The notes under the pieces are model-generated. The model worked only from the letters and a program-made list of their open reading frames with translations. It was not told the DNA's origin and ran no database searches. DNA of 64,000 bases from Streptomyces sp. CG4 (GTDB lineage Bacteria; Actinomycetota; Actinomycetes; Streptomycetales; Streptomycetaceae): the NCBI RefSeq assembly GCF_041080655.1, contig NZ_CP163525.1, positions 5,642,001-5,706,000 of the forward strand, read 5' to 3'. Of the stretch, positions 25,199-31,332 are shown piece after piece (the stretch's first letter is position 1; every line of letters begins with the position of its first letter). A program made the translations under genes and the position numbers.

Positions 25199-25675
25199 CT
25201 AGCGCTCGTCGTGACCGGACCCGCGCTGCGCGACCAAGGCGTCGCGGATCTCCTTGAGCACCTCCAGCTCGGTCACCTCGATGACCTCCTTCGTGCCCTC
25301 CTGCGCCGCCTTCTGGGCCGCCTGCCGGGCCAGATACCTGGACATCGGCAGGACCATCAGGAAGTACACCACCGTCGCGGTGATCAGGAAGGTCAGCGTG
25401 GCACCGAGTACGGAGCCCCACAGGATCGGCACACCGCTCTTGACCGTGCCGTCCGCGGCCACCTGACACGGGTCCTTCAGACAGAAGCTGTAGTGATCCA
25501 GGTTCTGCGTGCCGATCGCGCCGACCAACGGGCTGATGATCCCCTTCACCATCGCGTTCACGATGTTCGTGAAGGCCGCACCGATGACCACCGCGACTGC
25601 CAGATCGACGACGTTGCCGCGCATCAGGAAGGCCTTGAAGCCCTGCCAGATGCTCGGTTCCTGCTTTGCGCTCAC
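25199..25675 (-). CDS. mscL: Large-conductance mechanosensitive channel
   Basis: This 158-residue protein is MscL. It has the N-terminal amphipathic helix GFKAFLMRGNVVDLAVAVVIG leading into TM1 (split: FKAFLMRGNVVD then LAVAVVIGAAFTNIVNAMV), a periplasmic loop containing two cysteines (FCLKDPCQ), TM2 (LGATLTFLITATVVYFLM) and a charged C-terminal helix. It opens under extreme membrane tension to release solutes on osmotic downshock. The loop is slightly longer than in E. coli and its cysteine pair could form a disulfide. A weak ribosome site precedes the ATG. Gene order mscL - SAF protein - mtnP - FmdB is conserved in actinobacteria as I recall. Confidence 0.96.
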   Translation of the reverse strand: MSAKQEPSIWQGFKAFLMRGNVVDLAVAVVIGAAFTNIVNAMVKGIISPLVGAIGTQNLDHYSFCLKDPCQVAADGTVKSGVPILWGSVLGATLTFLITATVVYFLMVLPMSRYLARQAAQKAAQEGTKEVIEVTELEVLKEIRDALVAQRGSGHDER

Positions 25676-25813
25676 CTAGGGGACTCTCCTCGCATGCACA
25701 GGTTGTGGAACGAAACGCTCCGCAACCTACGGCACGGTGAGGCCCTTGTGTCCAGTCCCTGCGCTCGATCCGGCGACTTGACCGCAAGTCGCCGGGAAAG
25801 CGTCCGAGTCGGT

Positions 25814-26479
25814 TCAGCACAGCGTCACCGCCAGACGCGCCGTGGCGCTTGCACCGACGAGCCGTGCTGCCGTGGCACGCGGCACCGACAGCACGACCAG
25901 CGCCCCGCTTTCGGCGGCTCCTCCCTCCAGAGGCTCGGGCACCTTGGTCACCCGCGCACCGCGCGCGAGCACCCGGGCGACGCCGCCGGCCGACGGGTCC
26001 TCGGCGGCGATGACGTCGACGCGGTCGCCGGGCCGCAGGAGCCGGACCGCGGCCGCGTCGGCGATCCGCACCGGCGCCGTCACCGTCTCCACGGCCGCGT
26101 GCCGGCGTACGGGCTCCGTGATCGGGTGGCCCCGGGCCTGTTCCGCGTGGTGCGCTTCGGGCGTGGTGCGTAGCCCCGCGGCGACGAGTGCGGCCGCGGT
26201 CACCGCAAGGCCGGCCGCGATGGCCCGCCTGCGGTGCCGTACCAGCCGCTGCAGCTGATAACGCCCGCCGCGTACACGCACCGGAGGGAACTGCGGGACC
26301 TCACAGGTGGCGGGGGCGTCCGTACCCAGCGGGCGCGGGAGCCGGAGGGGAGGCGGGAAAGGAGAGCGGGTGGGCGAGGGGGAGGGACGAGAGCGCGGAG
26401 AAGGTGGAAAAGGGGGAGAGGGCCAGGGTGAAGTCGGAGAAGGATGCGAGGGCGACGCGGACCGAGGCATGGGAATCAC
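25814..26479 (-). CDS. SAF-domain (CpaB/RcpC-like) membrane-anchored protein
   Basis: The 221-residue protein has a Ser/Pro-rich N-terminal tail (residues 5-60), one membrane helix (AAGLAVTAAALVAAGL near 92-107), then an SAF-like beta domain (AAAVRLLRPGDRVDVIAAED, later ALVVLSVPRATAARLVGA). SAF/RcpC domains occur in Flp pilus assembly proteins and in sugar-acid enzymes; in Streptomyces such small anchored versions have no established role. The N-terminal start is uncertain (26479 or 26467, or further inside), since the Pro-rich text has no homology value. It follows mtnP on the same strand with ~200 bases between. Confidence 0.7.
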   Translation of the reverse strand: MIPMPRSASPSHPSPTSPWPSPPFPPSPRSRPSPSPTRSPFPPPLRLPRPLGTDAPATCEVPQFPPVRVRGGRYQLQRLVRHRRRAIAAGLAVTAAALVAAGLRTTPEAHHAEQARGHPITEPVRRHAAVETVTAPVRIADAAAVRLLRPGDRVDVIAAEDPSAGGVARVLARGARVTKVPEPLEGGAAESGALVVLSVPRATAARLVGASATARLAVTLC

Positions 26480-26559
26480 CGCCTGCGACGAGGAATTCGG
26501 CTTGCGGTGCCACGATGAGGCCTCGCGCCGAATCCTGCCGGAGCCGGTGGATCACGGAC

Positions 26560-26640
26560 GGGTTGTGGACAACTCGCCCACCCGAACGGGGAGTTCCGCG
26601 TGGTCGTCCACCGGCTCGTCCGCTGTTTTTCCACAGGGTG
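26560..26640. promoter_or_regulatory. Pair of DnaA-box-like 9-mers
   Basis: TTGTCCACA on the minus strand (26564-26572) is an exact Streptomyces-type DnaA box, and TTTTCCACA on the plus strand (26627-26635) is a near match 63 bases away. They lie between mtnP and the SAF gene. Two boxes are far too few for an origin; they could modulate transcription or titrate DnaA, or be chance. Confidence 0.35.
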
Positions 26641-26677
26641 CTGGTGCACAGCACCACGGGAACTTCTCGCGGGTGCG

Positions 26678-27511
26678 CTACGGCAGCTCGAAGCCCGGAT
26701 CCATCCCGCCGAGCGCGTTCACGCACAGACAGTCCCGCGCCCCGGTCTCCGGCAGTGCCGCCACCGCGTCGAACAGCACGCCGCGCAGCCGGTCCACGTT
26801 CGCCGCGAAGACCTTCAGCACCTCTTCGTGCGAGACGCCCTCGCCGCTCTCGGCGCCGGCGTCCAGGTCGGTGACCAGGGTCAGAGACGTGTAGCACAGC
26901 TCCAGTTCCCGGGCGAGCGCCGCCTCGGGGTGACCGGTCATGCCCACGACCGACCAGCCCTGCGCCTGGTGCCACAACGATTCGGCGCGCGTCGAGAAGC
27001 GCGGCCCCTCGACCACGACCAGCGTGCCGCCGTCCACCGGTTCCCAGTCCCGTCCCCGGGCGGCCTTCAGGGCGGCCGTCCGACCGGTGGGGCAGTAGGG
27101 GTCGGCCATGGAGACGTGCACGACGTTCGGCACGGTGGCGTCGGGACGCGGCAACCCGTCGAAGTACGTCTGCGCCCGGGACTTCGTACGGTCCACGAAC
27201 TGGTCCGGCACCAGCAGAGTGCCCGGGCCGTACTCGGGCCGCAGGCCGCCCACAGCGCAGGGGCCGAGCACCTGCCGCACGCCGACCGAGCGCAGCGCCC
27301 ACAGGTTGGCGCGGTAGTTGATGCGATGCGGCGGCAGGTGGTGGCCGCGGCCGTGCCGGGGCAGGAAGGCGACCCGCCGGCCCGCTATCTCGCCGAAGAA
27401 GAGGGAGTCGCTGGGCGGTCCGTACGGGGTGTCCACCTGGACCTCGGTCACGTCGTCGAGGAACGAGTAGAAACCCGAACCGCCGATTACGCCGATCTCT
27501 GCGTTCGCCAT
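26678..27511 (-). CDS. mtnP: S-methyl-5'-thioadenosine phosphorylase
   Basis: The 277-residue protein is a purine-nucleoside-phosphorylase-fold enzyme. It begins AEIGVIGGSGFYSFLDDV with the phosphate-binding GGSGFY, followed by FLPRHGRGHHLPPHRINYRAN (split by the family's HGR-H motif), the substrate loop CAVGGLRPEYGPG and a C-terminal VVEGPRFSTRAES. It converts methylthioadenosine and phosphate to adenine and methylthioribose-1-phosphate in methionine salvage. The ATG at 27511 is preferred over a start at 27520. It lies 100 bases downstream of the FmdB gene, with a terminator hairpin between, so it is transcribed separately. Confidence 0.93.
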   Translation of the reverse strand: MANAEIGVIGGSGFYSFLDDVTEVQVDTPYGPPSDSLFFGEIAGRRVAFLPRHGRGHHLPPHRINYRANLWALRSVGVRQVLGPCAVGGLRPEYGPGTLLVPDQFVDRTKSRAQTYFDGLPRPDATVPNVVHVSMADPYCPTGRTAALKAARGRDWEPVDGGTLVVVEGPRFSTRAESLWHQAQGWSVVGMTGHPEAALARELELCYTSLTLVTDLDAGAESGEGVSHEEVLKVFAANVDRLRGVLFDAVAALPETGARDCLCVNALGGMDPGFELP

Positions 27512-27568
27512 GACCAGCACACTAGCGGGCGGCGGAACAGCGGGGGAGCCGGTGCCGGGAACGCCGAA

Positions 27569-27596
27569 GACCCTGCCGTCGTACGACGGCAGGGTC
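27569..27596 (-). terminator. Perfect 13-bp hairpin after the FmdB gene
   Basis: GACCCTGCCGTCG-TA-CGACGGCAGGGTC is a 28-base perfect palindrome 15 bases past the FmdB stop and 58 bases before the mtnP start, on the minus strand. It should separate the two transcripts. Confidence 0.75.
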
Positions 27597-27610
27597 CCGG
27601 GGAGGAGATG

Positions 27611-27916
27611 TCAGGCCGCGGAGCTGCTGGCGGAGCTCGACGAGGACGACGACGAGGACGACTTCGAGTCGGACGAGGAGGAGCCGGCCGACGACGCCGT
27701 GCTCGACGGCTTCGACGCCGGGCTGCTGCTCGACGTGGAGCCGCGGGAATCGTTGCGGTAGAAGCCGGAGCCCTTGAAGACGATGCCCACCGCGGAGAAC
27801 ACCTTCTTCAGGCGGCCAGCGCAGTTGGGGCACTCGGTCAGGGCGTCATCGGTGAACTTCTGCACCGCCTCGAGGCCCTCGCCGCACTCGGTGCACTGGT
27901 ACTGGTAGGTCGGCAC
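27611..27916 (-). CDS. FmdB-type zinc-ribbon protein, likely orthologue of mycobacterial Ruc (Rv0991c)
   Basis: This 101-residue protein starts at GTG 27916 behind an AGGAGG. Residues 1-50 are an FmdB zinc ribbon: TYQYQCTECGEGLEAV and ECPNCAGRL supply two CxxC pairs. Residues ~60-101 are an almost pure Ser/Ala/Lys/Asp disordered tail. In M. tuberculosis the equivalent gene (Rv0991c, Ruc) encodes a redox-regulated chaperone with a zinc ribbon plus disordered tail, is HrcA-controlled, and lies near mscL, galU and moeA. The same neighbourhood and a CIRCE element are seen here. Chaperone function is inferred by this analogy. Confidence 0.85.
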   Translation of the reverse strand: MPTYQYQCTECGEGLEAVQKFTDDALTECPNCAGRLKKVFSAVGIVFKGSGFYRNDSRGSTSSSSPASKPSSTASSAGSSSSDSKSSSSSSSSSSASSSAA

Positions 27917-27926
27917 TGTCTTCCTC

Positions 27927-27953
27927 CTGGCACTCTCACTCAATGAGTGCTAA
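27927..27953 (-). promoter_or_regulatory. CIRCE element (HrcA operator) upstream of the FmdB gene
   Basis: CTGGCACTC-N9-GAGTGCTAA matches CIRCE (TTAGCACTC-N9-GAGTGCTAA) in 16 of 18 arm positions with the exact 9-base spacer. One arm overlaps the ribosome site (AGGAGG) 10 bases before the GTG start, the usual place for CIRCE in the 5' untranslated leader. It predicts heat-inducible, HrcA-repressed expression. Confidence 0.88.
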
Positions 27954-27983
27954 CGACGGTCCATAGTGACGCATTCCCGGGGA

Positions 27984-29282
27984 TCAGTCCACCGTCACCG
28001 GCACTCGGTGACCGACGCCACGTGCAACGGTGCGGTTCTGCTGCCGTGTGACCAGCCGCGACCGCAGCGCCAGCAGGGTCACCAGCGCGAGCACGGTGCC
28101 GGCCATCGGCACCAGGAATCCCGCGCCGCCCCACAGCCGGTCCTCCAGCTGTCCGGCGACGGTGACGGCGGCCGCCTGCCCGAGCGCGACCGCACCGGTC
28201 AGCCAGGTGAAGGCCTCCGTGCGGGCACCGGCCGGGACCAGGCCCTCGACCAGCGTGTAACCGGTGATCAGCGCCGGCGCGATGCACATGCCGACCAGCA
28301 GGCCGAGCCCGGCGAGCAGCAGCACCGAGTGCGCCGTCCACAGAGCGGACGCGATGACCGCGAGCGCCGTGTAGCCGACGACCAGGCGGCGCTGGGGGGC
28401 GGTCTTCCAGGCGATCGCGCCGCAGACGACGCCGGACAGCATGTTTCCGGCGGCGAAGACGCCGTACAGGACACCGTTCAGGCCGGGTTCGCCGATCGAC
28501 TCCGTGAACGCCGCCAGCGACACCTGCATGCCGCCGAAGACGGATCCGATCCCGAGGAAGGTCACCACCAGCACGCGCACGCCCGGTACGCGCAGCGCCG
28601 AGGCGTGCTGCACGCGTGCGTGCCCGCTTTCACCGCTTACCGGCGGCTGCGTGCCCTTCTGTGCGGCGAACAGCAGGCCGCCGACGAGGGTCAGCGCGCC
28701 CTCGGTGATCAGGCCGGCCGCCGGTGCCACGGCGGTGCACAGCGCGGTCGCCAGCAGCGGACCGAAGACGAAGGTCAGCTCGTCCGTGACCGACTCGAAC
28801 GCCGCCGCCGTGGTCATCAGGGGTGAACCCTGCAGCTTCACGCCCCAGCGCGCACGCACCATGGGGCCGACCTGCGGCACCGAGGCACCGGTGGGGACGG
28901 CCGCCAGGAACAGCGCCCACAGGGGCGCGTGTGCCAGCGCGAGCGCCGTCAGCGACAGGCCCGCCAGCGTGTGCACCAGAACGCCGGGGATCAGCACGGC
29001 GCGCTGGCCGTAGCGGTCGGCGAGGCGGCCGCTGTACGGCGCGAACAGCGCCATGGAGACGCCGGTGGCGGCCGCGGTGGCGCCCGCGGCGCCGTACGAG
29101 CCGGTGGTGTGCTGCACCAGCAGCACGATGGAGAGGGTGAGCATCGCGAACGGCTGGCGTGCCGCGAAGCCGGGGACCAGGAAGGTCCAGGCGCCGCGGG
29201 TGCGCAGCAGCTGTCCGTATCCCGGGCGGGACGAGACCGGCGAGTTCTTCTCCGGCTCGGTGGTGGTGACCGTGGATCCCAC
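27984..29282 (-). CDS. MFS transporter (12-helix), substrate unknown
   Basis: The 432-residue protein has about 12 membrane helices and an MFS motif A-like loop (PYSGRLADRYGQRAVL). The first half includes AARQPFAMLTLSIVLLVQH in helix 1 and the second half FGGMQVSLAAFTE. It lacks the DHA2 signature of the two exporters earlier in the window and looks more like the small-molecule MFS group common in actinobacteria. The GTG at 29282 with an AGAAAGG site is preferred to a longer frame reaching 29381. Nothing nearby shows the substrate. Confidence 0.85.
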   Translation of the reverse strand: MGSTVTTTEPEKNSPVSSRPGYGQLLRTRGAWTFLVPGFAARQPFAMLTLSIVLLVQHTTGSYGAAGATAAATGVSMALFAPYSGRLADRYGQRAVLIPGVLVHTLAGLSLTALALAHAPLWALFLAAVPTGASVPQVGPMVRARWGVKLQGSPLMTTAAAFESVTDELTFVFGPLLATALCTAVAPAAGLITEGALTLVGGLLFAAQKGTQPPVSGESGHARVQHASALRVPGVRVLVVTFLGIGSVFGGMQVSLAAFTESIGEPGLNGVLYGVFAAGNMLSGVVCGAIAWKTAPQRRLVVGYTALAVIASALWTAHSVLLLAGLGLLVGMCIAPALITGYTLVEGLVPAGARTEAFTWLTGAVALGQAAAVTVAGQLEDRLWGGAGFLVPMAGTVLALVTLLALRSRLVTRQQNRTVARGVGHRVPVTVD

Positions 29283-29558
29283 GGCCCGTGCCTTTCTGCC
29301 GCCTGGTAGCGCGGGCCCCGTGTGGGCCAAGGCGCCGAGAGCTGTCCTCTTGCGCGGACTGCGGTAGATACCGGCGCCCACTGCGGGTGGGGCGACACGG
29401 CCGCCATACGGTCGCGCCAGCTCTGCGTCAGGCAGAGTTGGTTCGATCAGAATGCGCCTTCATGCTACAGGGAGCATCGCGTCCCTCAGCTGTGAAAACG
29501 AGCACCATGGGGATGGCAACCTGGGATTTCACGGAATGTGAATCTGGTGAACGCTCCC

Positions 29559-31064
29559 TTAACGCGGGCTGCCCACCCCGTTCGTCCCCAGCCAGCCCGC
29601 CAGCTTGCCGCCGTGGGCGACCGCGCGCAGGCGTCGCTCCGCCGCGTCGCGTACCGGGTCGGTGGCGACGACGAGCAGCTCGTCGCCCTGGCGCAGCACC
29701 GTCGTGGGGAGCGGAACAAACGATTTTGCTTCGCGGACGACGAGGGTGACGGCGGCGCCGGGCGGCAGGCGCAACTCACTGATCTCCACGCCGTGCATGC
29801 GGGAGCCCTCGGGGATCGCGATGGACAGCAGGTGCCCGCGCAGCCGCTCCAGAGGCGCCGACTCGATGCCGAGGTCGGAGGCCTCGCCCTCCTCGCCGAG
29901 GCGCAGCGTGCGCGCCAGCCAGGGCAGGGTCGGCCCCTGGACGAGGGTGTAGACCACGACCAGGACGAAGACGATGTTGAAGATGCGACGGCTGTCGGTG
30001 ACGCCGTTCACCATCGGGATGGTGGCGAGGATGATGGGCACGGCGCCGCGCAGTCCCGCCCACGACATCAGCGTCTGCTCCTGCCACGGCACGCGGAACG
30101 GCGCCAGGCTGAGCACCACGCTCAGCGGCCGGGCCACCATGGTCAGGACCAGCCCGATGACGAGAGCCGGCCAGATGTCGTCGCCCAGCTCGTGCGGGGT
30201 GACCAGCAGGCCGAGCAGGACGAACATGCCGATCTGGGCGATCCAGCCGAGCCCCTCGGCGAAGCCGCGCGTGGCCGGCCAGTGCGGGAGCTTGGCGTTG
30301 CCGAGCGTCATCGAGGCCAGGTAGACGGCCAGGAAGCCGCTGCCGTGCGCGAGGGCGCCGGCGGCGTACGCGGTCACGGCGATCGCCATGACCGCGATCG
30401 GGTAGAGGCCGGATGCGGGCAGGGCCACGCGCTTGAGCCCCCAGGAGCCGAACCAGCCCACCGCGAGTCCTATGGCCGCGCCGATGGCCAGCTCCAGGGC
30501 TATCTCGCCCAGTAGGACGTACCAGTGTTCGACCGGGCCGGCCGTGGAGAAGGCGACGACCAGGATGACCACCGGGGCGTCGTTGAAGCCGGACTCCGCC
30601 TCCAGCGTGCCCGTCACGCGCGCGGGGAGGGGAACTCTGCGCAGCACCGAGAAGACCGCCGCCGCGTCCGTCGACGACACCACCGCGCCGATGATGAGTG
30701 CCTGCCGCCATTCCAGCCCGACCAGATAGTGCGCGCCGGCCGCGGTGACGCCCACGCTGACGGCGACGCCGAGGGTCGCCAGGACCGAGGCGGACGACAG
30801 GACCGGCTTGATCTCCTTCCACTTCGTGCCGAGACCGCCCTCGGCGAGGATCACGACCAGGGCCGCGTACCCCATGACCTGGGTCGCCGCGGCGCTGTTG
30901 AAGTGGATCTCGCCGAGGCCGTCCTGGCCCATGAGGACGCCGATCGCCAGGTAGACGAGCAGGCTGGGGAGCCCGCTGCGGGAGGAGATCCGTACGGCCG
31001 CGACGGCGACGAGCAGGACCACGGAGCAGACGAGCAAGAGCTGGTTGAGGTGGTGAACAGTCAG
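29559..31064 (-). CDS. CPA1-family K+/H+ (Na+/H+) antiporter with C-terminal RCK-type domain
   Basis: The 501-residue protein has ~12 membrane helices with the ion-binding motifs VVSSTDAAAVFSVLR and LEAESGFNDAPVVI, then a cytoplasmic TrkA-C-like domain (~405-480, GVEISELRLPPGAAVTLVV). This is the layout of NhaP2/CvrA potassium-proton antiporters. The start chosen is an unusual CTG at 31064: it has a strong AGGAAGGG 8 bases upstream and no ATG, GTG or TTG lies at a fitting distance; GTG codons 15-17 codons upstream lack a ribosome site. It is divergent from the penicillin-acylase-like gene. Confidence 0.88.
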   Translation of the reverse strand: MTVHHLNQLLLVCSVVLLVAVAAVRISSRSGLPSLLVYLAIGVLMGQDGLGEIHFNSAAATQVMGYAALVVILAEGGLGTKWKEIKPVLSSASVLATLGVAVSVGVTAAGAHYLVGLEWRQALIIGAVVSSTDAAAVFSVLRRVPLPARVTGTLEAESGFNDAPVVILVVAFSTAGPVEHWYVLLGEIALELAIGAAIGLAVGWFGSWGLKRVALPASGLYPIAVMAIAVTAYAAGALAHGSGFLAVYLASMTLGNAKLPHWPATRGFAEGLGWIAQIGMFVLLGLLVTPHELGDDIWPALVIGLVLTMVARPLSVVLSLAPFRVPWQEQTLMSWAGLRGAVPIILATIPMVNGVTDSRRIFNIVFVLVVVYTLVQGPTLPWLARTLRLGEEGEASDLGIESAPLERLRGHLLSIAIPEGSRMHGVEISELRLPPGAAVTLVVREAKSFVPLPTTVLRQGDELLVVATDPVRDAAERRLRAVAHGGKLAGWLGTNGVGSPR

Positions 31065-31169
31065 CGGCGGTTCCCTTCCTTGGCTCGCGCGCCGGGCGCG
31101 CGAGCTCACGTACACAAGACCCGAGGCTGCGGCGCACCGCACCCAAGTACTTCGTTACCTTACCTAAGT

Positions 31170-31189
31170 CTTGACGCTTTCTTGACGCT
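31170..31189. promoter_or_regulatory. 11-bp-period direct repeat CTTGACGCT-TT-CTTGACGCT
   Basis: Two exact 9-base copies with an 11-base period lie in the 268-base divergent region between the antiporter and the acylase-like gene, next to a lower-GC run (31150-31170). One-helical-turn spacing suggests head-to-tail regulator binding, as PhoP and other OmpR-type regulators do. The regulator is not identified. Confidence 0.5.
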
Positions 31190-31332
31190 CATGGAGGCAA
31201 GATCGAACGCTCGTACGCGCTGGTTCCCCACTCCGCGTCAAGCGGCACAGGGCCCTGCGCCTATGGTTGCTCCAGCGCTCATTCAAAGTCACAGCCCGAC
31301 CTGCCGCTCGCGTTAGGACAGCAAGGACAGCG

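Noticed and set aside
23601..25820. Longer 739-codon version of the LtrA-like gene
   Set aside because: The extension would overlap mscL antisense-free but out of frame, and the text upstream of 24839 has no protein character; ATG 24839 starts the conserved part.
26560..26640. Replication origin from DnaA-like boxes
   Set aside because: Only two boxes, no dnaA/dnaN nearby and no AT-rich unwinding element.
29528..29542. TTCAC-GGAAT-GTGAA as a second Crp site
   Set aside because: The half-sites are inverted relative to the Crp consensus (TGTGA...TCACA) and the spacing is wrong.
31150..31170. Iron box (DmdR/IdeR-type) in TTACCTTACCTAAG
   Set aside because: Only one half resembles the TTAGGTTAGGCTAACCTAA consensus; the other half and the spacing do not fit.
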